Source: Oncomelania hupensis (Eukaryota > Mollusca > Gastropoda > Littorinimorpha > Pomatiopsidae). Taken from it: a DNA stretch of 64,000 bases. Numbering within the stretch: position 1 is the first letter of the stretch; each line of letters opens with the position of its first letter. The stretch spans positions 38,528,951 to 38,592,950 of the forward strand of contig CM072523.1 of NCBI GenBank assembly GCA_036898135.1, read 5' to 3'. The notes under the pieces are model-generated. The model ran no database searches and was not told the DNA's origin. It was given only the letters and a program-made list of their open reading frames with translations. Of this stretch, positions 43,785-57,063 are shown one piece after another. Position numbers and translations under genes: made by a program.

Positions 43785-44683
43785 TCCTGCACATATTTTC
43801 TAGTTATTTTTTAGCCCTCCAAAAGCAAAATGCAACGGGGCTGTGCCGACATCTTAATTTTATTGGCACACCCCTAAAATTATGTCTTAACATGTACCTG
43901 TTTACTAATGTTTTGAATCAAATTTTTTTTAATAAAGCAAAACATGTCCGCTAGGACTATACTATTTATATGGCACATCATTATCAGTCAACACCATACT
44001 ATTTATATGGCACATCATTATCAGTCAACACCAACTTCTTAGGAATTTATTCCTTTGATAAATGAAGAACATTCTGAATGACTAGATTTCTCTTTCTCGC
44101 AGACCTATATCAGGGTGATTAAATGCACCTATTACATTAAGCACCATTGTTCGTTCTAAGAAATACTACTTCTATTGCTATTAATCCTTCCTGGCCACTA
44201 CTGCTTGCAGGCCTGCTGCTCTCGCTTTCCTGAGGCTGCAGCCTAAAACTTATACTGATTAAACGTAATCAATCAAAACATTAATTTCTTCCACTGAAAG
44301 TAAATTAATATCAGATCAGACTGACACTCAATGAGAGACCAGACAGTTGATGTGTTAAGATCTACACCATACTTTGAGCATAGAGCTGTTAAATATATGC
44401 ACTGTATGTAATACCTAAATAAATAAATCAAATAAATGGATCCACACCATTCTTTGTCTAATCTGAATACTCATGCGTGACCCACTATACTGCATTATTA
44501 TGCATATAAACAAATAACACATTACCGAGTTTAGGCAGTTCCTGACATGCAACAAAAAGCAATAATGCAGGCTAATATATTTTCTGGAATATTTGGTGCT
44601 GGTATGTAAACTGTAATTGTTTGCTTCACCTGCCCTGCCCTGCCCTGCACTTCTTACAAAAATAAATCTGGAATAATGACACA

Positions 44684-45964
44684 TTACATTACATTACATG
44701 ATTATTGCTTTAGGTCCAGTGGACTCTTCCGAGCCAAACCAGGACCAGACAACCCCCCGATCCGCATAAAAGATCTGCTAAAACAACCCTAGTGGTGAAA
44801 CTGAAAGCTCTCCACCAGCCAGTCACTTTACAATAAAGACATCCCACGCAGGGGACGATGAGGCTGTACTATTTATCGAACCCCCGTTTACCAAAACAAA
44901 ATAGAATACAAACATCATTATAAATTATCAACAAAACACACATATAAAATGCCTACATTGCTAAATAATAACATCATAGGAAGCCATAGTGACCACCTGG
45001 CAGAATACCCCTTGGGGTCATGAGCAATCTTGCCACTGTAGATTGTTCTAACCTATGAAGGGAAAAGTGAAAGCCCCAGTTGAAAACCTGTCTTTCCTTT
45101 ATAGGAATGACCAATTCACTGCGGCAACAGTACCCACGTTGGAGTGCCGTGGGTTTCAGTATAAATAGTGTCCCCACTTTCTGGAAATTTAGTGCTTTAA
45201 ATTCCCACTGTCGCTGTCTTCCTCATTTACTCTTTCCCATTCCTGCTCTGTCCTATCACTCTGCTATACTATCTTCTTCTTCGCTAGATCAATGACTTAC
45301 CTTTTTTCTCGAAAACTCTTCCTGGACAAGACTCCTTGTTTGTGTATGAGGTCTGTTGGATCAGCTTGGGAGTGTTGGACGCTTTCTGCCGGGTGGTCAC
45401 TAGGGCTTCCTATGATGTTATTATTTAGCAATATAGGCATTTTATATGTATATGTTTTGTTGATAATTTATAATGATGTTTGTATTCTATTTTGTTTTTG
45501 TAACCGGGGGTTCGAGTAGTTGGGGTAAAGCCTCAGCCGTCCCCTGCGTGGGATGTCTTTATTGTAAAGTGCCTGGCCGGTGGAGGGCATTCAATTTTCC
45601 CACTAGGGTTGTTTCAGCAGATCTTTTATGCGGATCGGGGGTTGTCCGGTCCTGATTTGGCTCGGAAGAGTCCGCTGGACCTAAAGCAACAATCAATCAA
45701 ACAACCTGGCAGAAAGCGTCCAATATTCCCAAGCTGATCCAACAGACCTCACACACAACAAAGAGTCTTGTCCCGGAAGAGTTTTCAAGAAAAAAGGTAG
45801 GTGACTGGTCTAGCGAAGAAGAAGATAGTATAGCAGATTGAAAGAACAGAGCAGGAATGAGAAAGAGCAAATGAGAAAGACAGCGACATTGGGAATTTAA
45901 AGCACTACATTTCCAGAAAGTGGGGATACTATTTATACTGAAACCCCTGGCACCCCAACGGGGG
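44684..45964 (-). mobile_element. Split tail-sharing retroposon (outer element, copy B)
   Basis: Allelic to 21416-22697; outer halves 44684-45005 and 45704-45964. Confidence 0.75.
45006..45703 (+). mobile_element. Nested 698-bp retroposon (copy B)
   Basis: Allelic to 21739-22436, same length and same ACCTGGCAGAA target duplication, so the nesting predates the split of the two haplotypes. Confidence 0.78.
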
Positions 45965-45975
45965 TGACACAATCT

Positions 45976-46024
<49 letters not shown>

Positions 46025-46032
46025 TAGTAGTG

Positions 46033-46110
<78 letters not shown>

Positions 46111-46132
46111 CCACTACTACTACTACTACTAA
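45976..46132 (+). repeat. (AGT)n / inverted (ACT)n array (copy B)
   Basis: Same structure as 22709-22866, one AGT unit shorter. Confidence 0.95.
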
Positions 46133-47479
46133 AGTGCAATACCAAAAGCATAACATTTACTCAAAGCGCTACATTCACTCATTGCAAACTGACTGAAAAA
46201 ATATTGAAAAATGAAACACGTACAGAGTTATTGATCTTGATTCAATCAATGCTTCGATGCAACAAAATAAAAATGAAAGCGATCATTTGAGCAATCAACA
46301 ATAACATCACCACCAAAATCTATCTATATGGCTTTTTATCACCATCGCAAATTGATTGTCACATCGATCAACAGTGTGGTTTCCCTTGTAAAACAAAGAA
46401 TACAACCATTTTAAAATCATCACAAAAGCAAATTCATGAAGAATGAAATTTTTTTTTTAACCTCTTTATCATATTATTTGCATTACTGACATACATACAA
46501 ATACAAACATTCCCCTCCCCCCCCAAAAAAAAAAAATTAAATAAAAAATAAAAATAAAAGGGTAAAAACTTATTATAATTTCACAGAAGAAAGAAGCACA
46601 TATCGACATATGTACTGTAAATCCCCCAAACACACATCCCTCTCCCAACCATCCACACACAAACCCCTGTGTAATAACATCGTTGTTATGACTTTCATGA
46701 AACGCCACCACTTTGTTTTGATGTTTTTAAAAAAAATGTGTCCATGTTTTGAAGCTAACCATAACCCAAACCCTAAAATAATGGGACTGTCCAAAGAATG
46801 TAGGTAGAGTATAAAGGGTGTGTAGCAATAACGGCATTTCTACATCACCACAAACAAACGCCACATCATACATACAAGTTAAACATTGCAAACAGATAAA
46901 CTACCTAAAAAACGCTTGCATGTATACGTCTAATTACTGAACTGGAAATGACTGATGCACACTCAGTGTGTAGGTCAACTGATATGTCTCCCACTGAATG
47001 TAATTATATATATAAGAACAGAAACAAAACCCTGCATTTGAAATATTGAAACATCAGGCTACAAACCTACCAACTATATATTCAATGCATTATGTACTTG
47101 TAGATTGTATAGCACACAAATCCATTCCAAGAAGACATGCTCAACAAAATGAATGTATCTTTTTTTTTTTTTTTTAATAAAGAAAGAAGGGAAGCCATTC
47201 AAATGTATTTCCAGACACTTGCACATATAGCTGAAACCCAGCATTTTCAAAAATGTTAAAAAAATTTTCAGCGATATTGTGATTAGCACACTGACATTTG
47301 ACACGTTCTGATTAATAATAATAATGCATAATAGAGGAATGCTATCACACGCTTTTTCTTCAATAGAACCCGAAGAGCCACCAATCTCAAGAGATCACTA
47401 TTACACAAGGCGGAAGGGAAATCAATTTTCATTTTTGAATTGTAAACTGACTGCATCCAATACCATTACTGAAGAGAGG

Positions 47480-47605
47480 AAGGAAACTGAGTAACCAGAG
47501 TACCCGGAGAAAACCCTCTGTGTCCTGAAAAGTCCCATACCTAACTGACCGTCGGTATAAGAAATCAGCACCCTGTTAATTGTGCTACCAAGCCAAGACT
47601 ATTTT
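47480..47605 (-). repeat. tRNA-derived SINE with B-box deletion (copy B)
   Basis: Allelic to 24190-24350, but about 28 bp including the GTTCGAAC B-box core are missing between CCTAACT and CGGTATAAG. Confidence 0.6.
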
Positions 47606-47904
47606 AAAGTATTTCTTGGAGGAAAAAAAAAAAGGACGATAACCTATCACCATAAATAATGTCTTCTTGGAATGAGATTCCACTGTGTATGCTGACACCT
47701 TATTACCACAACAACAAACATAAATGCAATAACAATCCGGTAGCCATCTGTGGTTTGTGTGTACTCCACACACACAAATATAGTAATATTCACAAATGAG
47801 CGGTGGGTGAAATTCAAAGTTCGCACACTCAAAATTAAAATAATTTGTTCCCTATTCTCAAAACTTATTAAATAATCACACTTTCCGCAACATTATTTAC
47901 AAAA

Positions 47905-48535
47905 AGCTCACTGGGTTCCGAAATGATGCCAAAAAACTGTTCCAAAATCACTTCAAAAAGCATACTTGAGTTTTATTTAACCACCTTCATTGTATAGTTT
48001 ACTTCATTTAAAATCATGTCAACAGGTTCAGTGCTTCTAAAATTATAAGCATATCGTTGATTAGTTACTTGACTGCAAAAATATTTTCATCATAAAACAT
48101 TTCCTCCATTCCAAAACCATGTCAACATGTTCACCGATTCTAAACTCCTCATAAAAAAGTTTAAGTGATTCTAAAACAGTCATCAAAAACATTCACCTTC
48201 ATTCTAAAATCATACCAAGTTCACTGGATCTAAAATTTGTCAAAAAGTTAATTTAATTCAAAGAAATATCATCAAAACATTCTTTTTAAATTAAATTAAG
48301 TCTATAAGACCCTGTTATCATAAATTCACTTGTCTCTGAAAGGTTCACTTCAGTCCAAAATTATGATCACATTTGCATCATTATCACATTTGCATCATTC
48401 CAAAATCATGTCAAACATTTGGACACCCCTGACTTGATTCAAACTTTTGTCAAAAAGTTCACCGCATTCTAAAATTATAATTTAAAAAAAAAACGTTCTT
48501 AATTTCAAAATTATATTTTAAAAATTCATTTGGAC
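47905..48535. repeat. Highly decayed ~35-40-bp tandem repeat (copy B)
   Basis: Allelic to 24640-25262. Near 48370 copy B additionally duplicates a 17-bp unit TATCACATTTGCATCAT, showing that the region still changes length. Confidence 0.5.
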
Positions 48536-49288
48536 AAAACAAAATAATGCAGTGGAATTATTTGACCATCATTGGCAAGGTTGCACATCGAAAGCAACAA
48601 TATATCGTCACCAACAACAGTACACTATTTTGTGTACATCTAAGTTACAACAATGAATAGGTACAACAGTAATCATCAGTAATATGTCTCACACACTCTT
48701 TGTTTCCTTTCATGCTCTACAGCTTACCAACTTTGTTCCTGAACCCCCTTATTTTCTGCCAAGGCTACCGTGTTCACTGTTGAATGTAAACCTCATGATG
48801 AAAACCCTGATGAAGCCCTGTGTGAAGTGCGAAAATCTAGAGCGTGAAGAAAAAAAAAACGAATAATAAAAAAATAAGTGGGAGCATTGGAGTGTGCAGT
48901 TTCTGATTTTTAAAAAACCACTTTCTATCGTCCCCCTTTGGGTGGTTTAAACACTTGCACTTCGCAACGATTCAGCGGCACGATGCCAACAGCTGCCAAA
49001 AAAGTTTTGCGAAATTACATTCATAGATCAAGTGCTGCATGTAGTGTTATGTAAGCGGACCTGCCTTTAATAGAGCTTTATAGTTTAAACATTTGGCATC
49101 AGTGCCCAGTAACGACTGCAAATTGGCTTTGTTGTGGAATGCAGTGCTGCTATCCCTAGCAGTCCTTCTTGTGTGGAGTGTGCATCAACATAAGAACATG
49201 GAGTAAAACTAAAATCATCAGGCATTCACCTGTTGGTAAGCCAACCCAATTCTGCTCACACTCAGCTCAACGCACCAATTTTCATATA

Positions 49289-49679
49289 CAGGGTGGGCCA
49301 TAAAAAGTGTCCACATTTTATTGTGCAATAACTGAGATAGAAATTAATATTTTACAACATGTTTTATTCCACGTAGACAACAATGTTAAAGGTTTTGTTC
49401 AAACTAATCTTAGCAAAATCTGTGCATTTTCAGAGTCATAGAGAGTTGTGGACAACTTCAACGTTCGGCTCGCAGCTGTTATTCAACACTCGGAGCATGG
49501 ATTGAGCACATCATGAACTATTGATTCTGTGACTCTGAAAATGCACAGATTTTGCTAAGATTAGTTTGAACAAAACCTTTAACATTGTTGTCTACGTGGA
49601 ATAAAACATGTTGTAAAATATTAATTTCTATCTCAGTTATTGCACAATAAAATGTGGACACTTTTTATGGCCCACCCTG
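49289..49679. mobile_element. Tc1/mariner-type foldback MITE, core orientation 2 (copy B)
   Basis: Same arms, ends and TA flanks as 26024-26415, but the core (49436-49532) is the reverse complement of the copy A core, so the transposase-like remnant now reads on the plus strand and is frameshifted after RLAAVIQ. Confidence 0.85.
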
Positions 49680-50392
49680 TACATACTCCATTTATATATA
49701 TATATTGCTGCCTGGAAAAACTAGTGCCATAAGGCAAAACTCATTCATTGTTACGAATGAGTGATGGCAGTATTATTTCCAAGCAGTGATGCAACCAAAC
49801 ATCATCATCATCAATTCATCTTCCTCATCATTTGTTATATTTATAAAAGATGTTTGGACTGATGTAAACTTCAACAATGTTGTAGTCTTTTCTTAGTTGT
49901 TGTTTAAGTTGTCTTCCATATTAGAGTTGCTGGGAATTCAATAAATTAAGGAAACTATGCAAATTATATAAGATCTTCTTGGGTGCTGAAATGCAGAATC
50001 TTACTTGCATCAAAAGTCCGCCACGAGCAAAAGAGGGATGAGCGAGCGCAGTCATCGGCAAGATTTTATAACCGCGTTTGGCTGAATGACCAGTGCTTCT
50101 GGCACCCCTGAATTAGTATAAATTGTGCTATCCGTGTGTGTGAAAAATGTTTCCCAATTTCACTCTTACAGGGTCTTAACAGCAATCATTTGTAACAGAA
50201 AAAAAACAAATCGGTAGAATGTTACAGGCAAGATATACAGTACCTGAGATTTCAGAATCCATATACCATAAAATCTAATAAATCTTCACTTTCACTCCCC
50301 TCCAGGTACCATATTTACCAAAACACATTCTCGCATTGTGTAAGAATGCTGTAAAGAAAAGGACATCATCACACAATTCTTGTTCTCTCTTG

Positions 50393-50394
<2 letters not shown>

Positions 50395-50450
<56 letters not shown>
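50395..50450 (+). repeat. (CT)n microsatellite (copy B)
   Basis: Shorter allele of 27151-27223, preceded by imperfect TTGTTCTCTCTTGC sequence. Confidence 0.95.
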
Positions 50451-50453
<3 letters not shown>

Positions 50454-50997
50454 ATTTTACATACATTGTTCTCCATCTCCAAGTGAGCCAACCTTTCCTT
50501 TGGCTTAGTGCAAACTTGAGTATCAGAGATAGATGTATTAAACATAGGCTTTGTGTAGCCTACATTGTACTACGTCTGTAGGTGTATGCATTAACAGTCT
50601 CCAACACTTAAGGACTGGGACTAGTGTCCCATGTGTCTTGAGTACAATGCGCTGACTGCCTTAGTAACATGTTGTGTTTGCCCGAGTCTGCAGCAGAAAG
50701 CCTATCATCTCCTCTCTCTCTACATATTACCACAACAATCACTGTATTACTTTCGTTTCCTCAAGATGTCAAATCAACCACAAAAGAAATGCCTCTTCAG
50801 GTTAGACATCTTTTAAAAGCACAGATTGTCAGTGTCACACAAAATATATTTTAAAAGTTGTTTTTTATCTTTAAAAAAAGTTAAACACGTGATGATGAGT
50901 AAGATTAAGAAGCACACCTTGAACACCTTTTGTTTGACTTCATATGCTTAGTTAGTTACATCCCAATTAAAAAAAAAAAAAAAAAAGGTACACTAAG

Positions 50998-51381
50998 TTA
51001 TGCTAACGACCACTTGCTTGACTTCATGTTGAGGAAGTTGACGACCATCACTGTGATATTGTCCAGGGAGCCTCTGTAGTAAGCCTGCAGCACCAAGCTC
51101 TTGGCGCCCAAATGCGGCTCTGAAAGCCTCTCCTTCACGAACTCCACGGCTTCTTCGTTGCTGAAGTAGTCCCATAGACCGTCTGTGGCCAGGATCATGA
51201 ACCTGGGTTCGGCAAAGTCAAGGTCCACCACCACAATGTCCGGGTCAGCGATGAGAAATTTGCGATCCTTGAGAGGAAGGTCACCCAGAGCCCGAGAGGT
51301 GGCCAGGACCCCAGCCACTCGCCACACTCCATTGAAGCTGATGAACCCTCCAGCTTGCTGTATTCGCTGTCTCTCATTTAT
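50998..51381 (-). CDS. PPM1L: PPM1L copy B, exon 4 (residues 231-357 and stop)
   Basis: Identical in protein to copy A exon 4 with silent substitutions; DGLWD and DNITVMVV retained. Confidence 0.93.
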   Translation of the reverse strand: MNERQRIQQAGGFISFNGVWRVAGVLATSRALGDLPLKDRKFLIADPDIVVVDLDFAEPRFMILATDGLWDYFSNEEAVEFVKERLSEPHLGAKSLVLQAYYRGSLDNITVMVVNFLNMKSSKWSLA

Positions 51382-54300
51382 CTGTAACAAAACGAAAGGC
51401 CAGCTTGAGTTATGGTCCTTTCTCCTATGTTAAACAAATATAAGAATAATCAGCTTGAGTAATAGTTTTTGCTCTGACTTCATAAAACAACAACAACAAC
51501 AAGCGATTAGCCAAAGTTGTCTTTCATCAGAAATATACCAAGGCCTGACTAAGTTAGATAACCTGACCGCTAGGGCAAGACAATGACAATTCAGTTGTTG
51601 GGCAAGTAAAATGAATAGCTAATTTATTGCCCAACTGTGCAAGAAAAAAAAAAAACTAAGCCAAAGGACTGATAGTGATAAATGAAATGTTCAACATGAG
51701 TGTACTCTGAATAGTTGCTGGCTTTATCGCACTCTACTACAAAATAACAATAATATATTAGGTGTGAAAGAAGAACAAGAAATTATCTTAGATAATAATT
51801 TGATGAAATAAAATTGTATAAATCATTAATTGTGTAAAATAAAATAAAATGTAAACTTATACATGATAAATGTAACATAGCAAAACCATGCATAAATATA
51901 ACATAACAAAATCTGCACTACTGCTGGGTATGAAAGCAGAACGTCAGAAGAAACAAATTTACACCAGACAATAATTTGATTAACCTTTAGCATGCTGAAT
52001 TTTCTGCACATTTCTTTCCTCTGGCTTTTTTCTAATGACATATTACCGTCACATATATTTTTATGATGATACACTTCACTTAATGACCTAAGCCAAATAA
52101 AGTCCTATCTTCATGAAATTTTGTGTGTGGGTGGAAGAATGTTTTGTGTATTATTTTTGTCTAATGTCAAATATACTTTGTGGGAAAAAAATGCAGCATT
52201 GGATACCTCTTCATCAATGCAAGAAACACAAAAAACATCACTCACTTCAATATCATTTAACTCCACATTTAGCTTGTACATACCTCTTAGGCCCAATTTC
52301 TTTTTCATCAAAGCCTAAAAACTCTTCTTCAGAGTCTGAAGCCATAATAATTTCAAGAATAACATCCTCATCCACCATTCTGCAAAATCCAATCACAAAC
52401 TTCTCAGAATTTTAAAAAAAAAATGTCCCAGCAAAAACTAAGCCCAAAACTAGGATGCCCATATGTGCATAGCCATTGTTGCAAAGGGAGAGTTTGTTGT
52501 AGGCATATGATGGCTAGGTATATGATGGCAAGATATATGCTGCCAGCAGTGAATGAGGAGAGAGAGGGTTTGGCGATATATATATATCACCGGTAGCATG
52601 CTATAGGTTAAACTGTAAATATTCTGCAAAGAGAAAGAAAGAAAGAATGAAAAACAAACAAGTTCATCTTAAGCGTACCATATAAGGCTTGTGGTCAAAG
52701 CTGAGAGGTGTGATGTCGCCGTTCTTGTTACATATAACGCCTCGCGAGTCACCAGTGTTTGCCACGATCAACTTCGAGTTTTGAATTACCGCAACAAGTG
52801 ATGTCGTTCCTGGATAAAAGCAATGCAAAAATACAGGCTCATACAGATTATTTCCCATTAGCGCATGTTCTGGCTGTGTGGTCTAAGGCAGGACTAACTT
52901 GCCTGGTCCACAGGCTAGAAACCAATGACGCCTGACAGATGTGGGATCGATCCCGCCTCTAGGCGTCATGTTTCTCCGAATATTATTGCTTTCGACTCAG
53001 GCAGCGTCTCGAGGGGTTTCCTCCGGGCACTCCAGTTTGCTCCCCCCAGCAAAATTGTCAAAAACAACTAATATTAGGTAGGCTGGGTTTGGCGCGCCAC
53101 AAGGTGTGACTACACCTTCCCCAGGGGAGGAGACCCAGAATTTCCCTGATACAAAAAACGGACAATAAAGTGTCAAACACCCCTCCTCCCCTCAAAAAAA
53201 AATCTTAATCAGTTATATTACCGAGTTGTAATGAAATATCATTAAGAATATCAATATGCAATGATGAGGATAGTATGGCATTAAAATAGTAAAGACTTAA
53301 AGTCAAAGCAAATTATACTCCTGCTTTAATTTTTAAGACTTTATAGTTTGCAACAAACAAACAGTTTGAATACTTAGCCTGACTGATGACATAAAAAAAA
53401 AAACCCAAAAAAACCAACACAGAGAAAACAAACCAACAACAATTACGCCAGCTGTGATTGGGTAGATGGCTCTCATGATTAGTACAGGAGAAAGAATAGC
53501 TCTGACAAAGGGACTGGAAATCTACACCACCTCATAAAGCTAGATCTGAGAAAATGGAGATCACACCATACCATAGCTTCAATTGAAAAGTATAAAAGAA
53601 AAACTTTAATTTTTATTCTTACATCAACTACGGGATCAAGGGGCGAGGAAGATGAAGAAATTAATAACAACTACTCGTCTGACTCTGATGCTCACAAACT
53701 CACCAGAAATTTCTACAGGGGTACGGGAGCGAGCGACTTGCAGCAGCTGCTTGTCCACCTCTAGCACTTCGCGAACAACAATGCTTGATGTCTTAGAAGT
53801 TGTCCAGTTGCCATCCTCTGCTGCCTTCAGTAGTTTAGCCAGCAAACTCTTCAGCAGTGTCTTCTCTGCAAACTCAGCTGCAAACTGAAAACATAACAGT
53901 ACAGTACAGTACAGTGTATTCTGTACACAGTACAGTATAAATACAGTTACATGTGCAGATCTCGTAGCAAGTTACATGGGCTCCTATGTTATAGAAAACA
54001 CTAAAAAAACCAATCAAATGTATCAGTAATCAGTTGGCTTAATTTGTAATCTAACCATAATTTTAATTAATATAATTAAATTATATATCAATAAATAATT
54101 TTCATGACAAATGAAATGCTCTGTTACTGTTGTTAAATATAAAAGTAACAAATTTCATGTTAGTCTTGAATTTCAAATGGCGTACTTTCACAATAAATAA
54201 ATGAGTGTTTAAAAACATTCTATGACTATATTAAAGGTTTTTAATGCCTAAATAATTTTTTACTTTGGCAGTATTTAAACCTAAAACGTGCTACTAGTAC

Positions 54301-57063
54301 TACTACTAGTATTACATCTTCTTCTTCTTCTTCTTCTTCTTCTTATTGACTACCACCTTCAGCATTGTGAAGATTCCGTAGACGTTGAGGGTTTTGCGCT
54401 TAGGTATATTGACTATTGTACAGGAAATATGGAAATCGCTGCCCGGGTGATCAGCTTGTGGGGTCAGGGATAGGGGGTTGGGGGTGGAGGAGGAGAGGGG
54501 AGGGTGAGGGCTAGATCCGGGATTTGAACTCTTCCAGAGTTTGGCTGCGAACAGCCTCTTCTGGGAGAGCATTCCACTCGGCAATGGTGCGTAAGAAGAA
54601 GGTTTGTTGCCTGTATGCAGTTCTGCAAGAAGGCAGCTGGTACTGCTCAGAGTGCGTCTGACGGGTAGTCTTCAGGGGCGGAGCAGGTGTGGGTTTCCTG
54701 TCCAGAGGATGTGATCACAGTTAGGCCTTTGTGCTGCTTGTAGAAAAGGCAGAGTCTGGCTTGGCGGCGGCGATCCTGGAGTGTGGGCCATTGTAGGTTT
54801 TCAAGCATTTCAGCCACACTTGAAGTCTGGCGGTAGCGACGCACCACCCATCTGGCTGCACGGCGCTGTACAGCTTCAATGCGCTGGATATCCTTGCTGG
54901 TGTGAGGGTCCCACACTGGGCACGCGTATTCCAGGATAGGGCGGACGAGTGAGATGTACGCTTGGCGCTTGATCTTCTGGCAGCCGATTTTGAGATTTCT
55001 TCTCAGAAATCCAAGTGTTTTGTTGGCTTTGTTGGTTTTTCGCTGGTGATGTGGGTGTCCCACTGTAGATTGCTCTCAATGGTGACCCCCAGGTACTTGG
55101 CCTTGTCAGCTGTAGATAGAGTGTGGCCGTGGAGGTGGTATGCACAAGGCAGAGGCTTCCTTTTCCTCGTGACACGGAGTGTCTGACACTTGTCAGGATG
55201 GAAGCTCATGAGCCACCGTTGCTCCCACTCTGCCAGTTGGTTGAGGTCATCTTGTAGGATGGACTGATCAGCAGTGGTGTTGACTGTTTTATGGCACATA
55301 GTGTCGTCAGCGAATAGTCGGGTTGTTGATTTCACTTTTTCTGGGAGGTCGTTAATGTAAAGTACAAAGAGGCTTGGGCCCAATACGGATCCTTGAGGCA
55401 CTCCAGACTCTACAGGAGCAGGTCCTGAGACAGCCCCGTCCACCACTACGCGCTGCTGCCTATCAGCAAGGAAGGCTTCTATCCAGTTGAGCACTTTACC
55501 GGAGATGCCATAATGGCTGAGCTTGTGGATTAGGAGCGAGTGACACACCTTGTCAAAGGCCTTGGAGAAGTCCATTATTAGGGCGTCTGTTTGCTTTCCC
55601 TTTTCAAGGTCATCCGAAATTTCATCCACAAGCCCAACAAGTTGGCTCTCACAGGAACGGCGATGTCGGAAACCATGCTGCGCATCCGTGATGATGCCTT
55701 GGGCCTCTGCAAAGGACATGATGGAGCTGGTGATGATGTGTTCCATGATCTTACAGGGAACACTTGTTAGGGATATGGGGCGGTAATTTTCAGCTTTGTA
55801 TTGTTCACCTTTCTTGAAAACAGGTGTAACGTTGGCAGTTTTCCAGTCTTGAGGAACTACTCCAGAGTTTAGGGAACTTCGGAAGAGGATAGTAAGTGCA
55901 GGGGCGAGTTCAGTGGCAAGTTCTTTGAGGACTCTGGGGCTGATGCCGTCAGGGCCTGGGGTTTTTTTGGGTTCAAGGTCTTTAAGTAACTTCGAGACTC
56001 CTGGGACAGTTATGTCAATGAAGCTGCAGGTGGGGGAGTTTTCACTGGGGGGGTTGAAGGTTGGTCCTCGCTAGAAATTCTTGTGGAGTGCAGGAGATTT
56101 TGGGGCTGAAGGCCGAATGAAATTGATTGTTAAGGACTTCTGCGCGCTCGTTAGCGTCTGTTATCAGCTTGCCGTCAACTTTCAACGGTGCGACTCCAGA
56201 TGCTTCAGTTCGCTGTGCCTTAATGTATGACCAGAACTGTTTGTTGTTTGTCCGTCTTGTTGGGTCCGACGGGTTGTCCTTAAACATGTTTTCAGTGTAG
56301 GTCCAGTAAGAACGGCGCAGATTTCTCTGAACAGTCCGCTTTAGGGTCTTGATTTCTTCTTGCAGCTTTTCTTCTCCTGTCTTTTTCCATCGCTTGTAGA
56401 GCCTATTTCTCCTCTTAATTAGTCATAGTGTGACAGGGTCGACCCATGGTTTATTGAACTTCCGTCCGAGGGTCTTGCGAGGAATATGTTCTTCTGTAAT
56501 TGTTTCAATTCCGTTTTTTAGTGCTGCCCATAATTCTTCAGTGTTGCTATTTTCATCAAAGGAAGCCAAGATAGAGTTGGACAAGTCATCCGCTGCATTA
56601 CCCCCACTCCCAAAAAAACAAAGTTTTGTAATCATGACGTGGTCTCTTTATTATTTATTTAGTTAGTTAAATGTATCTCTCTCACCTCTCCCCCGTGACC
56701 GTCGAATACGCCCAAAACTGCGGTGCCCGCTTTGTCTGATAGTATATTAAATCGATCCTCCATATGTGGTCGCCGTCCCTGAATCGCGTAAACTCCCACA
56801 TTTTTTTGGGTAAGTTCCCAAGAAGCTTTGTCTTTATCATCAGACACAAGATGTTTTGACAGCTCCGATCTGTTGCGAATCGCCCTGATAGGATCTTCCA
56901 ATCTCTGGTACCGAAATTTCAGACGAGCACTTTGAAAGAAATGCCAGATTGTAGTGTGAGGGATAAAATTGTACACAATAACGAAAAATGCAATAAAAAT
57001 CATCATTTCGGTACTAAAAACATAAAACCGGATAAACCGGCTGATGACTGATATCAACGTCAT
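50998..57063 (-). CDS. PPM1L: PPM1L-type protein phosphatase (PP2C family), copy B, four exons
   Basis: Exons 56686-57063, 53704-53884, 52679-52809 and 50998-51381 on the minus strand encode 357 residues with the same exon lengths, phases and PP2C motifs as copy A. It differs from copy A by T38 for P38 and I161 for L161; other coding changes I saw are silent (for example GCT to GCA in the last codon). Intron 1 is enlarged by a 2.3-kb LINE. The gene is divergent from Rap2, with about 3.3 kb between start codons. An intact ORF in both copies fits two functional alleles. Confidence 0.93.
52679..52809 (-). CDS. PPM1L: PPM1L copy B, exon 3 (residues 187-230)
   Basis: Identical in protein to copy A exon 3; GDSRG and DHKPY retained; donor GTACGC. 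Confidence 0.92.
52862..53200 (+). repeat. tRNA-derived SINE in PPM1L intron 2 (copy B)
   Basis: Allelic to 31976-32318, same A- and B-box-like elements and poly-A end. Confidence 0.6.
53704..53884 (-). CDS. PPM1L: PPM1L copy B, exon 2 (residues 127-186 plus one base)
   Basis: As copy A exon 2, with isoleucine at residue 161 (ATT for CTT). Same splice sites. Confidence 0.9.
54262..56597 (-). mobile_element. 5'-truncated CR1/Jockey-group LINE, only in copy B (PPM1L intron 1)
   Basis: Copy A runs straight from TTTTTTACTTT into ACATTACCCCC at the matching place, so this ~2.3-kb block is an insertion. The coding strand is minus; the 3' end is at the left with a GAA/AAG repeat tail (54317-54343) and ACTAGTAGT repeats. 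The 5' end is truncated in the linker before the reverse transcriptase; no endonuclease is present. Confidence 0.85.
54647..56590 (-). pseudogene. LINE reverse transcriptase, broken by a stop and a frameshift
   Basis: In order on the minus strand: linker (WVDPVTL then an in-frame TGA at about 56427, followed by KRRNRLYKRW), fingers region, RT core with DAQHGFRHRRSCESQL, PQGSVLGPSLFVLYINDLP and the catalytic LFADDT, then a thumb region. A frameshift near 55060, at the THIT/KANKTLGFLRRNLK boundary, breaks the frame before LVRPILEYACPVWDPHT and QRRAARWVVRRY. These motifs place it in the CR1/L2/Jockey group. It cannot encode an active enzyme as it stands. Confidence 0.85.
56686..57063 (-). CDS. 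PPM1L: PPM1L copy B, exon 1 (residues 1-126)
   Basis: As copy A exon 1, with threonine at residue 38 (ACA for CCA). Ends DGHGGE then GTGAG. Confidence 0.92.
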
